From NCBI RefSeq assembly GCF_000382325.1, contig NZ_KB908057.1:178783-242782 (forward strand): a stretch of DNA of 64,000 nucleotides, in the 5' to 3' direction. Both the position numbers and the translations under genes were made by a program. The stretch is from Woodsholea maritima DSM 17123 (GTDB lineage: Bacteria > Pseudomonadota > Alphaproteobacteria > Caulobacterales > Maricaulaceae). Numbering within the stretch: position 1 is the stretch's first letter; each line of letters opens with the position of its first letter. The notes beneath the pieces are model-generated. The model ran no database searches, was not told the origin of the DNA, and saw only the letters and a list, made by a program, of their open reading frames with translations. Below are positions 43,148 through 52,013 of this stretch, one piece after another.

Positions 43148-43759
43148 ATGTCGGACAAGACAGAAAAACAAAGTCTGCCTGACAATGAATTTCGCGATCT
43201 ATTGTCAGAGGCGATTCCCTATATGCGTGCGTTTGCGCGCGGTTTGACGGGTGAAAAGGCCAGTGCCGATGATTTGGCCCAAGATGCCATGTTGCGCGCC
43301 TGGGATCGTCGTCAGCAATTTGCCTCGGGTTCGAATTTTAAAGCCTGGGTGTTCACGATTATCCGCAACCAATTCTATTCCGATCGCCGCCGGGCCTGGC
43401 GCCAGGTGCAATTGGATGAAGAAAAGGCCAAGCAGACGCTTTCTAGCGGGCTGGACCTGGATGGGGTGATGGACCTTGATGATGTGCGCCGCGCGATTAA
43501 AGAGCTAAGCGAGGATCAGCGCGAAGCCTTGATGCTGGTCGGTGCCGGGGGTTTTTCTTATGAAGAAGCCGCTGAGATCTGTGGCTGCGCCGTGGGTACG
43601 GTGAAAAGCCGGGTCAGCCGTGCACGCACCGCCTTGGCGGACATCTTACAGCGCCGGCCAAAGCACGCCGCGGGTGAAGATGGCATCACCGCTTTTGATG
43701 CGCTTGAAACTATGGTGCGTGATGTCGAGACCTTGTCGGGTAAGCGCGAGATTGCCTAA
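43148..43759 (+). CDS. ecfG: ECF sigma factor EcfG (general stress response)
   Basis: 203 residues. Sigma-70 region 2 (DDLAQDAMLRAWDRRQQF, RNQFYSDRRRAWR) and region 4 (FSYEEAAEICGCAVGTVKSRVSRAR) are well conserved for ECF15/EcfG. It directs RNA polymerase to GGAAC-N16/17-CGTT promoters, of which many are present within 20 kb. Held inactive by NepR and released by phosphorylated PhyR. Five bases after nepR. Confidence 0.96.
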   Translation: MSDKTEKQSLPDNEFRDLLSEAIPYMRAFARGLTGEKASADDLAQDAMLRAWDRRQQFASGSNFKAWVFTIIRNQFYSDRRRAWRQVQLDEEKAKQTLSSGLDLDGVMDLDDVRRAIKELSEDQREALMLVGAGGFSYEEAAEICGCAVGTVKSRVSRARTALADILQRRPKHAAGEDGITAFDALETMVRDVETLSGKREIA

Positions 43760-43806
43760 ATTTCCAGCCCTTGGGCTGTGTTTATATCTTATGTAAGGGG
43801 TGGGGG

Positions 43807-45516
43807 ATGGTGAGACGATCAAGCTTACGCCTCCGGCTGCAGCTGATCGCCGTTCTGGCCTTAAGTCTCAGCCCATTAGTCATTCTTTCGATCGCGCAAG
43901 GCGTGATAGAATTTCGTGAAGAACAGCGCGAGCAAACCGATCGTCTGTATGCGGTGGGGGCCACGGCCTCACGCAGTTTCGAAGCGGTTTTAGAGCAAAG
44001 CGTGGGTGCGATTAGCGCCCTCGCCGCGCAACCGGAAAAACATCTTTTTAATGCCGATTGGTGTGATGAAGCCTTGCTGGCGATTACGGCGGGGCAAAAA
44101 GTCTATTCCAATGCCGCGACCATTGATCATGCTGGACGGGTTTTGTGTTCGGCTTTGCCCGGTAATGATGCGGTCAATGTCGCGGACTCGCCCTGGTTTG
44201 CGCGCCTGAGAGGCGGCGAAGATGTGGTTTTCAGTGAAGTGTTCTTTGGCCGGATTTCCCATCGCCCAGTGATGATTGCGGCGCGCCGGATCGTTGATGA
44301 GGGTGAATTTGCTGGCGCCGTTGTCGTCGCGGTCGACATTCGCCAGGCCTTGAGTTTGCTGCGTACCGACTTTTTGCCTCGCGGCACTGAAATCGCGCTC
44401 AGCGATGGGGAAGCCAATCTCATTTTTCAGGCCAATAGCGAACGGGCCGGGAAAATTTCCGCGCTGCCAGCGGAAGCCTTACAGCGCGCAAATGATTTAG
44501 CGCGCCCGGTGGTGATTACCGATGATACGGTTATGTCGGGTGAGACCTTATTGATCGCACCTTTGGTGGATGGCGATATTCATCTTGTCTTATTTGCGCC
44601 GGGCCTGCTTGGTCCCAACTGGACGGGGTTTGACATCGTTGGCACAGTTTTAGTGCCGGTGATGATGTGGATTTTGGCCCTGATTTGCGTCGGTTTGGCG
44701 GTTGATTATTTCGTCCTGCGCTGGCTGACTTATCTGCGCCGGATCGCCAAACTCTATGGAGCCGGGCGCTTAGGTCTCTCGCCTTATCGCGCCCAGAAAG
44801 CGCCTGCTGAGGTGCAAGAGCTGGCCGACACCCTCTCCTCTATGGCGTCCTCCTTGGAGGAGTATACAAATGAGCTGCAAAATCTCGCCGAACAGCGCGG
44901 GGCTTTGCTGAAGGAAATTCACCACCGGGTGAAAAACAATCTTCAGGTCATCATCAGCCTGTTGAATGTGCAAATTGGCCGGTTGAAAGATTCTGAAGGG
45001 CGCACAGTTTTGATGGAGGCGCGCGGGCGGATCAATGCCTTGGCCTTAGTGCACCGTACGCTTTATGAATCCGATGATCTGCGCGTCGTTCATATGAAAC
45101 CCTTCTTGGAGCAATTGGTGCGCCATATGAAGGAGGTGACCCGGGTTGTGGATCTTTCCGTGTCGGTGGAGGTGCGCAGCGAAGATGTTTGCTTTGAGCC
45201 GGATCAATCGGTGCCGACCGCGCTCTTCATTACTGAAGCCATGACCAATGCCTTCAAATATGCGTTTGAGGGCCGCGAACAGGGTCATATCCTGGTCAAT
45301 CTGCGCCGCTTGGAGGGGGGTATGCTGGAAATCTGTATTCAAGACGATGGCGTGGGTCTGCCTGAAAGCATCAGTAATGGCACAGGGACGTCCTTGATGC
45401 GCGCCTTCTCGACCCAATTGGGTGGAGTGTTTGAACGCTATAACGGTGATGAGGGTGGTACAGTTGTGTCTTTAAAAATTCCTGATCCGTCTGTTATTGA
45501 GGGAACTGAATTCTAG
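43807..45516 (+). CDS. HisKA_2-type sensor histidine kinase, probable PhyR kinase (PhyK-like)
   Basis: 569 residues from ATG 43807 (MVRRSSLRLRLQL), after AAGGGG. One N-terminal helix, a periplasmic CACHE-like sensor domain of about 230 residues, a second helix (about 285-310), a HAMP-like linker, then a HisKA_2/HWE-type kinase: EIHHRVKNNLQVI at about residues 370-382 and an ATPase domain with EAMTNAFKYAF and QDDGVGLPE. Kinases of this type next to ecfG phosphorylate PhyR. Its position 47 bases after ecfG supports that; the signal sensed is unknown. Confidence 0.85.
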   Translation: MVRRSSLRLRLQLIAVLALSLSPLVILSIAQGVIEFREEQREQTDRLYAVGATASRSFEAVLEQSVGAISALAAQPEKHLFNADWCDEALLAITAGQKVYSNAATIDHAGRVLCSALPGNDAVNVADSPWFARLRGGEDVVFSEVFFGRISHRPVMIAARRIVDEGEFAGAVVVAVDIRQALSLLRTDFLPRGTEIALSDGEANLIFQANSERAGKISALPAEALQRANDLARPVVITDDTVMSGETLLIAPLVDGDIHLVLFAPGLLGPNWTGFDIVGTVLVPVMMWILALICVGLAVDYFVLRWLTYLRRIAKLYGAGRLGLSPYRAQKAPAEVQELADTLSSMASSLEEYTNELQNLAEQRGALLKEIHHRVKNNLQVIISLLNVQIGRLKDSEGRTVLMEARGRINALALVHRTLYESDDLRVVHMKPFLEQLVRHMKEVTRVVDLSVSVEVRSEDVCFEPDQSVPTALFITEAMTNAFKYAFEGREQGHILVNLRRLEGGMLEICIQDDGVGLPESISNGTGTSLMRAFSTQLGGVFERYNGDEGGTVVSLKIPDPSVIEGTEF

Positions 45517-45526
45517 GTTCGACGTT
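45502..45526 (+). promoter_or_regulatory. EcfG-type promoter for the entericidin-like gene
   Basis: GGAAC (45502-45506), 16 bases, CGTT (45523-45526), exact consensus. The -35 element lies inside the last codons of the kinase gene. Confidence 0.75.
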
Positions 45527-45555
45527 ATTAAGAGGTCTTGTAATGGAGGACGACA

Positions 45556-45693
45556 ATGAAATACGCTATTATGGCTGTGATTAGTGTTTTTGCTTTTGCT
45601 CTGACCGCTTGTAACACGATTGAAGGTGCAGGTCGTGATATTGAACATGCGGGTGATGCCATCGAAGATTCTGCGCGTGATGCAAAGAACTAA
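45556..45693 (+). CDS. Entericidin-like small lipoprotein
   Basis: 45 residues after TGGAGG. Signal peptide MKYAIMAVISVFAFALTAC with lipobox LTAC, then NTIEGAGRDIEHAGDAIED, which is the EcnA/EcnB pattern. Entericidins are small stationary-phase lipoproteins; toxin/antidote roles in E. coli are not shown here. Own EcfG promoter and own terminator. Confidence 0.85.
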   Translation: MKYAIMAVISVFAFALTACNTIEGAGRDIEHAGDAIEDSARDAKN

Positions 45694-45714
45694 GTTCCTT
45701 ACACTGTGATTATT

Positions 45715-45748
45715 AAAAAGGCCCTCTCAAATTTGAGAGGGCCTTTTT
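45715..45748. terminator. Bidirectional terminator between entericidin and NAGGN operon
   Basis: AAAAAGGCCCTCTCAAA facing TTTGAGAGGGCCTTTTT: a long perfect palindrome serving both convergent units. Confidence 0.93.
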
Positions 45749-45767
45749 AGTGGTTAACTTATTTTGA

Positions 45768-46892
45768 TTATTGCTTGGCGGGTTCTGTGGGTTGTTCGGT
45801 GAAGCCTTCTAAATCGCCGACCGGTTCTGCATCGCGAGTGATTTCCACAGGGCTTTGGGCATAGGCCATCAACAGCTTGGCGACGCTGATCAGGGCGTGT
45901 TCATGCACGCGCTCATATCCGTGCGAAGCATCAATGCCGAAGGTTACAAGGGCGGTGCGCACATCTGCGCCGCCTTCCACGGCCGAAGCATTGTCGGAGC
46001 GATAATAGCGAAACACATCGCGCTGAAACTGAATGTCATGGCGTTTGGCCAGATCAATCAGCTTATGGGTCAGGTGATAATCAAACGGCCCGGTCATGTC
46101 GGCCATGCCAATGGTGACCCCAGTTTCTTTGGAGTTTTGGCCCGGCGCGACAGCGCCATTATCCACGGCGATCAAAGACGCGACGTCATGGGTCAGGATG
46201 GAGGAGGCACCAACGCCAACTTCTTCAGAAATCGAGAACAGGAAAAGCGTATCAACGGGCAGCGCGGCGCGGCTGTCTTTTAAGGCTTTAAGCGCCGCCA
46301 GCATGGCCGCGACCCCGCCCTTGTCATCAAGATGACGCGAGACGATGAAGCCATTGTCCAAAAACTCCGTCATCGGATCAATGGAAATGAAATCGCCTAC
46401 CGCAATACCCAGATTTTCGACCGCGTGGGCATTGTCGGCATCGGCATCGATGCGCAGCTCTACCTGGGTCCAGGCCACAGGCTGGGTGTCGATTTCCTTG
46501 TTATAGACATGGCCGGAGGCTTTAAGCGGCAGGATGGAGCCGCGATAACTGCCACGCTCGGTATAAAGCGTACATCTGGCACCTTCAGCAAAGCGTGCTG
46601 ACCAATGGCCAATTGGGGCCAGGGCCAGGCGGCCATTGGCTTTGATGAAGGCGACTTGGGCCCCTAAGGTATCGAGGTGGGAGATGATGGCCCGCGCGGG
46701 CTGTTCTTTTGCGCCGGGCAGGCGAGAGCGGATCGCGCCGCGCCGGGTCAGCTCATAATCTATGCCCAAACGGCCTAATTCTTCACCGCACCAGCGCGCG
46801 ATTTCATCGGTATACCCGCTAGGGCTGGGGATGGCCAAGATATGCGCCAAGGTGTCTTTTAAATAAGCGATGTCGAGCTTTAACTCAGGCAT
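45768..46892 (-). CDS. NAGGN-system M42 family peptidase
   Basis: 374 residues from ATG 46892; AAGGAGG eight bases before it decides the start over a TTG two codons earlier. M42 dinuclear metalloaminopeptidase fold with ligands visible in SHLDTLGAQV, HLDDKGGVAAML, ISEEVGVGAS and ASHGYERVHEH. It is the third partner that regularly accompanies the two NAGGN synthesis genes; its substrate may be the dipeptide osmolyte, which is not proven. Overlaps the preceding gene by 8 bases. Confidence 0.9.
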   Translation of the reverse strand: MPELKLDIAYLKDTLAHILAIPSPSGYTDEIARWCGEELGRLGIDYELTRRGAIRSRLPGAKEQPARAIISHLDTLGAQVAFIKANGRLALAPIGHWSARFAEGARCTLYTERGSYRGSILPLKASGHVYNKEIDTQPVAWTQVELRIDADADNAHAVENLGIAVGDFISIDPMTEFLDNGFIVSRHLDDKGGVAAMLAALKALKDSRAALPVDTLFLFSISEEVGVGASSILTHDVASLIAVDNGAVAPGQNSKETGVTIGMADMTGPFDYHLTHKLIDLAKRHDIQFQRDVFRYYRSDNASAVEGGADVRTALVTFGIDASHGYERVHEHALISVAKLLMAYAQSPVEITRDAEPVGDLEGFTEQPTEPAKQ

Positions 46893-48681
46893 GGGCAAGG
46901 CCTCCTTGGTGGGGGTCTAGGCGCAGGGTTTGCGGGAAGAGAAGGTCTAGAAAACGCTCCACAACCGGTTGCGGCTCGTGATTGGCTAGGCCCGGGCGTT
47001 CATTGGCTTCAATGAAGATGAAGGCGTTATCCTCGGGCGCTTTGACGATGTAATCCAGGCCGACGACCGGCATGCCCAGGGCTTCGGCCGCGGCCAGGGA
47101 TGCGGCGCGAATGTCCGCGTGCAGGATCTGGGTCACATCATGCAAGGTGCCGCCGGTGTGAAGATTGGCCGTGCGGCGCACCTCCAGGCTTTCCCCGGCA
47201 GGCAGAATGTCATCAAGGTGATAGCCGCCCGCTTTGACGCAGCGTTCGGTTTCTCCATCTAAGGGAATACGCGATTCCCCATCCGTGGCGGCGGCGCGCC
47301 GGCGGCTTAGCCCTTCGATCAAAGTGCGGATTGTATCCTCTCCATTGCCTTGAATGCGCGGACGTTTGCGCAGCGCCGCGGCGACGATCGCCCCGCCAAT
47401 CACCAGAACGCGTAAATCCTCACCCGGCATGAAGGTTTCAACGATCACTTCCGGGCATAAGGTTTTGGCCGCATCAATCGCCTGGGTTAAATCCGCTTCG
47501 CTGCGAATATCCACGCAGACACCCCGGCCCTGCTCCCCGCGTGCGGGCTTGACCACCACGGATCCAGCCCGGTGGAGGAGGTCGAGCGCACCCGCTTCAT
47601 CATCGCCCTTCACGCCTTCTGGCACAGGAAGGCCAATTTCGCGCATCAGGCGGCGGGTGACTTGCTTATCATCACAGCGGCTCATCGCGACGGCAGAGGT
47701 CAGCTCGGTCAGGGATTCCCGGCATACGATGGAACGCCCGCCATGGGAGAGGCGAAAAAATCCGCCCGGCGCGTCCAGCACATCGACCGAAATGCCGCGC
47801 CGTCGCGCTTCATCCACGATAATGCGCGCATAGGGATTAAGCCCGGTCTCGAGCGGCTTTCCAGTGAAGAGTTTTTCATTGATCGGATTTTTGCGCTTCA
47901 CCGTAAAAAATGGGATGCGCTCAAAGCCTAAGCGCTCATACAGGCGTATGGCCGATTCATTGTCATGGATCACGGACAGGTCAACATAATTGCATCCGCG
48001 CGCCGCCATCTGTCCGGCGAGGTGGCGGGTCAAAGCCTCACCGATTTTGGCGTGACTGGCGCGCTGATCGACGGCCAAGCACCATAGTGATGAGCCATGT
48101 TCGGGGTCGCCAAAGGCGCGCGCATGGTCGATCCCGGTGACCGAGCCGATAATTTCGCCAGTTTTATTATCTTCCGCGACCAGATAGATCCGCGCACGAT
48201 GATCGCGCTTTGACCAGAAAAACGCCGGATCGACGGACACCATACCACAGGCCGCATAGATGCGGTTGACCGCATGGGCATCAGCTTCGCTGCACAGCCT
48301 GCGCACAGTAAAAGTGCGCGGCGGATCAGCCACCGCGCGAAAGGTTGATAAATCCAAGCGATAGGTGTGGGAGGGATCTAAAAACACATCCTGCGGGGCC
48401 AGCGCCAAGAGGACATGGGGGTCACGCACATAAAAGGCGATATCGCGCCGATCCGGGGCTTCATTCAGCAGGATATCAATCAGGCTTTGTGGATCATCAA
48501 AGGTGGGCGCAAACAAAAGATGGCCCCAGCCGCAATCGAGATCCGCATTACGGCTGAACCCTTCCTGGGCGTTAAGGGGCGAGGCGCGTTCATCCTGTTT
48601 GGGCAACATGGATTGTTCGCGCTTACGCTTCAGGCGGTGTTGCAGAGCTTTCGTCACGGGGCGTTGTCCGACCTGGGTCAT
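46885..48681 (-). CDS. ngg: N-acetylglutaminylglutamine synthetase (GNAT plus ATP-grasp)
   Basis: 598 residues. N-terminal half: GNAT acetyltransferase domain (RARIYLVAEDNKTGEIIGSV, LYERLGFERIPF). C-terminal half: ATP-grasp ligase (SVVVKPARGEQGRGVCVDI, FIFIEANERPGLANHE). The fusion links acetylation and peptide-bond formation to make N-acetylglutaminylglutamine, the precursor of the osmoprotectant NAGGN. Four-base ATGA overlap with the amidotransferase gene upstream. Confidence 0.92.
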   Translation of the reverse strand: MTQVGQRPVTKALQHRLKRKREQSMLPKQDERASPLNAQEGFSRNADLDCGWGHLLFAPTFDDPQSLIDILLNEAPDRRDIAFYVRDPHVLLALAPQDVFLDPSHTYRLDLSTFRAVADPPRTFTVRRLCSEADAHAVNRIYAACGMVSVDPAFFWSKRDHRARIYLVAEDNKTGEIIGSVTGIDHARAFGDPEHGSSLWCLAVDQRASHAKIGEALTRHLAGQMAARGCNYVDLSVIHDNESAIRLYERLGFERIPFFTVKRKNPINEKLFTGKPLETGLNPYARIIVDEARRRGISVDVLDAPGGFFRLSHGGRSIVCRESLTELTSAVAMSRCDDKQVTRRLMREIGLPVPEGVKGDDEAGALDLLHRAGSVVVKPARGEQGRGVCVDIRSEADLTQAIDAAKTLCPEVIVETFMPGEDLRVLVIGGAIVAAALRKRPRIQGNGEDTIRTLIEGLSRRRAAATDGESRIPLDGETERCVKAGGYHLDDILPAGESLEVRRTANLHTGGTLHDVTQILHADIRAASLAAAEALGMPVVGLDYIVKAPEDNAFIFIEANERPGLANHEPQPVVERFLDLLFPQTLRLDPHQGGLAHA

Positions 48682-50465
48682 GGCAAGCTGCCTTCTTGAT
48701 CATGGGCCTCCAGCCACAGCGAGAGCACCCCGATTTGCCAGAGCTTAGACCCACGCAGCGGCGTGATATGGGCTTCTGGATCATCTAGAAGTTTATCAAT
48801 ATACGCCGGTTTGACGAGTCCTCGATCACGGAAAGCCTGGCTGGTGACGCTGTCACGGACCATGTCCAGATACGGCCCTCGCAGATATTTCAAAGCGGGA
48901 ACAGGGAAATAGCCCTTGGGCCGGTCGATGACCTCATGGGGTAAAATATCGCGGGCGATGGCCTTTAAGAGGCCCTTTCCGTCTTCGCGCAGATGGAAAT
49001 CAGCCGGACATTGCGCGGCAAGCTCGATAACTTCATGGTCCAAGAAGGGGACGCGCGCTTCCAGGCCCCAAGCCATGGTCATATTATCGACGCGCTTAAC
49101 CGGGTCATCGACCAGCATGATATGACTATCCAGGCGCAGCGCCTTATCAATGGGATCATCAGCGCCTTCATGGGCGAAATGTTGCTCTACAAAGGCGCGC
49201 GAATAATCCTCGCTGATCCAATCGGGATAGAGCACCTCATGCATTTGCGTGTGAGGGCGATCAAAGAAGGCCGCGTGATAGGCTTTTAGGGGATCGTTCG
49301 CCCCTTTCATCGGTGGATACCAGTGATAGCCGCCAAAGGCTTCGTCCGCGCCCTGACCGGATTGCACGACCTTGACATGTTTGGAGACTTCTTCTGAGAG
49401 CAGGTAAAAGCCCACGCAATCATGGCTGGTCATGGGCTCGGCCATGGATGCGATCACATGGGGCAGAGCGGGCAAAGCGCGCGTGCTGTCGACTTCGATC
49501 TTATGGTGCTGGGTGGCATAACGCTGGGCGATAATGTCCGAATACTGAAACTCATCGCCCTTTTCCTCGCCCACGGTTTCAAACCCGATAGAGAAGGTGT
49601 TGAGGTCTTTCGCCCCGGCCTCTGCCAACAGCGCCACGATGAGGGAGCTATCAAGCCCCCCTGAAAGCAAAACCCCCACGGGCACATCCGCGATCAAACG
49701 ACGTTTGACCGACAGGCGCAGGGCCGCCTCAATGCGTTCGCGCCAATCATCGAAGGTCAGATGGCGATCGGCCTCGGGCGTATTATAGCTGGGCTGCCAA
49801 TATTGCGCGCTGCGGGTTTGTCCATCGGGCTCGATCACCATGATGCTGGCCGGGGGCAGCTTGCGCACCCCCTTCATGATGGTCATCGGGGCCGGAACGA
49901 CGGCATGGAAGCTGAAATAATGGTGCAGCGCGCGCGGGTCTAAGCCGCGATCCATATCCCCGCCCGCCAACAGCGCCGGCAAGGTCGAGGCAAAGCGCAA
50001 GCGCGTGTCAGTCTGTGAGAGATAAAGCGGCTTAATGCCTAAGCGGTCACGCGCCAGGGTCACACGCCCGCTTTCACGCTCCACAATCGCAAAGGCAAAC
50101 ATGCCATTGAGCTTTTTGACGACATCTAGGCCCCAGGCGTGAAAACCTTTCAAGATGACTTCGGTGTCACTGGTGGAAAAGAAATTATAGCCCTTGGCCT
50201 CTAGCTCGGCGCGTAGGTCCTTGTGATTATAAATACAGCCATTGAAAACCAGGCTAAGGCCCAGCGCGTTATCCACCATCGGCTGATGGCCACACTCGCT
50301 CAAATCAATGATTTTTAGGCGGCGATGGGCCAGGCCCACATGCTTGTGGGCGTGAACGCCAAATCCATCCGGGCCGCGCGGGGCTAAAGTCTGGGCCATG
50401 CGGGCCAAACTGGCCCCGTCGGCAAACTGTCCATCAAAACGTATTTCGCCCGCGATTCCGCACAT
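48678..50465 (-). CDS. asnO: N-acetylglutaminylglutamine amidotransferase (asparagine synthase-like)
   Basis: 595 residues. Class II glutamine amidotransferase with catalytic Cys2 (MCGIAGE), then an asparagine synthetase ATP-pyrophosphatase domain (VGVLLSGGLDSSLIVALL). It amidates the C-terminus of acetyl-Gln-Gln to give NAGGN, a compatible solute. First gene of asnO-ngg-M42. RBS weak (AGGA, 11 bases before the ATG). The 255 bases upstream are AT-rich with no EcfG match. Confidence 0.9.
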   Translation of the reverse strand: MCGIAGEIRFDGQFADGASLARMAQTLAPRGPDGFGVHAHKHVGLAHRRLKIIDLSECGHQPMVDNALGLSLVFNGCIYNHKDLRAELEAKGYNFFSTSDTEVILKGFHAWGLDVVKKLNGMFAFAIVERESGRVTLARDRLGIKPLYLSQTDTRLRFASTLPALLAGGDMDRGLDPRALHHYFSFHAVVPAPMTIMKGVRKLPPASIMVIEPDGQTRSAQYWQPSYNTPEADRHLTFDDWRERIEAALRLSVKRRLIADVPVGVLLSGGLDSSLIVALLAEAGAKDLNTFSIGFETVGEEKGDEFQYSDIIAQRYATQHHKIEVDSTRALPALPHVIASMAEPMTSHDCVGFYLLSEEVSKHVKVVQSGQGADEAFGGYHWYPPMKGANDPLKAYHAAFFDRPHTQMHEVLYPDWISEDYSRAFVEQHFAHEGADDPIDKALRLDSHIMLVDDPVKRVDNMTMAWGLEARVPFLDHEVIELAAQCPADFHLREDGKGLLKAIARDILPHEVIDRPKGYFPVPALKYLRGPYLDMVRDSVTSQAFRDRGLVKPAYIDKLLDDPEAHITPLRGSKLWQIGVLSLWLEAHDQEGSLP

Positions 50466-50627
50466 ATGTTGTTATTCCTGTATTGAGAGTGTAATTTTAG
50501 ATCGAATCTGAAGGAGTGTGGCGCGCAAAACCACATTCACAAAATAGAAACTGAGCAAAATGGTTTCAAGAAAAATTCAGTTATTTGTAATTTTCTCTTA
50601 TTCTCAGGGTGAGTTCAGGGGGGTTGG

Positions 50628-50656
50628 TTGAAAATTTTGAGAACGCGCTATATAAT
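50628..50656 (+). promoter_or_regulatory. Near-consensus sigma-70 promoter
   Basis: TTGAAA (50628-50633), 17 bases, TATAAT (50651-50656). Only one base from the full sigma-70 consensus, unusually strong for an alphaproteobacterium. It precedes the DJ-1-like gene at 50721. Confidence 0.7.
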
Positions 50657-50720
50657 ACTATAATATTTTTTATGTTTCACCCAAGGGGCTTTTACGGAGG
50701 TTCCTTTAAAAGGAGGTTTT

Positions 50721-51203
50721 ATGGTTCGTCATATCTCTCGTCATGCCCGCAAAGGGCGTATTGCTGCGCTGACCGGTCCTGAGTTGAATGTCGCCGATAT
50801 GGAGCTGGCGTCGCGCGTGCTGGCCGATCACGGTTTTCGCTTGGCGCTGGTTGCCCAGGATCGTGGAATTTTGCGCACGCATACCGGCAGCGGAGAGATT
50901 AATTTCGTCGTGTCTGATCTGGTCGAAGAGGTCGATCTCACCCAGTATGAGGGCCTGGTGCTGCTTGAAAGCGCGGCGCAGGTTGCGAAAAGCGCACGTG
51001 AACTGGCTGAGAAGTTTTTGGCGGCGGATAAGGCCGTTATGGCGCTGGCTCAAAGCGTTGAGGTGCTCGCCGATCTGACCAAGGTTGAGGTCAAAGACCA
51101 CCCCGATGTGGCCATGGCCATACATGGTACGCTTTATGCCGCTTCGCCCAAAGAAGGGCGCGCCCATGCCGTCGAGGTGTTTGCCGAGCAGGTTGCCGCC
51201 TAG
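50721..51203 (+). CDS. DJ-1/PfpI-like protein lacking the catalytic cysteine
   Basis: 160 residues. By eye it aligns with the DJ-1/PfpI protein at 23061: GRIAALTGPEL with VADMEL at the acidic-residue region, YEGLVLLE where family members have YDALVIPGG, and AVMALAQSVEVLA where they have PVAAICHGPQIL. The cysteine and the following His are absent, so the family chemistry is lost. It may be a structural or regulatory relative. Expression looks strong: sigma-70 promoter, AGGAGG four bases before the ATG, and a TCCTTTAAAAGGA dyad over the RBS. The family call is tentative. Confidence 0.6.
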   Translation: MVRHISRHARKGRIAALTGPELNVADMELASRVLADHGFRLALVAQDRGILRTHTGSGEINFVVSDLVEEVDLTQYEGLVLLESAAQVAKSARELAEKFLAADKAVMALAQSVEVLADLTKVEVKDHPDVAMAIHGTLYAASPKEGRAHAVEVFAEQVAA

Positions 51204-51213
51204 ACAGGTAATG

Positions 51214-51239
51214 AAAGAGCGCCCCGCTGGGCGCTCTTT
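51214..51239. terminator. Terminator between the DJ-1-like gene and LytTR gene
   Basis: AAAGAGCGCCC, CGCT, GGGCGCTCTTT: 8-bp core stem flanked by A and T triplets, usable in both directions; T tract short. Confidence 0.7.
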
Positions 51240-51242
51240 GTG

Positions 51243-52013
51243 TTATGATGCAGCGCCATTGTGAAGGCTATGATCGAGGCTTTCGCGATAGCTTTGACCC
51301 AGCGGTAATTGCGCCCCGTCACTCATAACCACTAAACGCCGCCGCCCATCGCTCTCCACCGCTTCGACTTGATCAATCTGTACGATGTGCGAGCGGTGGA
51401 TGCGGATAAAGCCGTGATCTTTAAACTCATCTTCCAGATTGGCCATGGTTTCACGGACCATTAAGGATCGTGTGCCGGTATGCAAATAGGCGTAATCTTT
51501 ACAAGCCTCTATGCGAATAACGGTGTCGACAGGGACGCGGATCTGACCCTTAGTCGTTTGCGCCCAATAGATATGGGCTTCGCTGGGTTGAGTTTGGAGG
51601 GGGGCGGTATGCCAGCCCGGCCCTGTATAATCGAGGGTGCGATCCAGCGCGCGCGCGATGAGGCGTTTTCGTGCCCGCTCCAGCGCAGTGATCAGGCGCT
51701 CTTTAGAGATGGGCTTGAGGACATAATCGGCACTTTCCAGATCAAAAGCGCTGACAGCATAGTGATCAAATGCGGTCACGAAAATAACCTCACTATGGAA
51801 GTTTGCCCGTAAATGCTCGGCCAGATTCATGCCATTCATCAGCGGCATTTCAATATCCAGGACCGCAATATCAATGGGCGTTTTTTGAATTTTAGCCAGA
51901 GCCTCTTCACCATTAGCGACGCTGGCAACAATGTTAATATGCGGCAGGTTTTGTAAGATCAGCTCGATTTTTCGACGTGAAAGCGGTTCATCTTCTGCGA
52001 TCAGTACGCGCAT
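51243..52013 (-). CDS. LytTR-type response regulator
   Basis: 256 residues: receiver domain (LIAEDEPLSRRK, phospho-acceptor in VAVLDIEMPLMNG, TAFD, KPISKERL) and C-terminal LytTR DNA-binding domain (IRIEACKDYAYLHT, FIRIHRSHIVQID). AlgR/LytR-type transcription regulator. Its ATG shares one base with the kinase stop codon (TAATG), so it is partnered with that kinase. The target may be the divergent TonB receptor gene. Confidence 0.92.
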   Translation of the reverse strand: MRVLIAEDEPLSRRKIELILQNLPHINIVASVANGEEALAKIQKTPIDIAVLDIEMPLMNGMNLAEHLRANFHSEVIFVTAFDHYAVSAFDLESADYVLKPISKERLITALERARKRLIARALDRTLDYTGPGWHTAPLQTQPSEAHIYWAQTTKGQIRVPVDTVIRIEACKDYAYLHTGTRSLMVRETMANLEDEFKDHGFIRIHRSHIVQIDQVEAVESDGRRRLVVMSDGAQLPLGQSYRESLDHSLHNGAAS

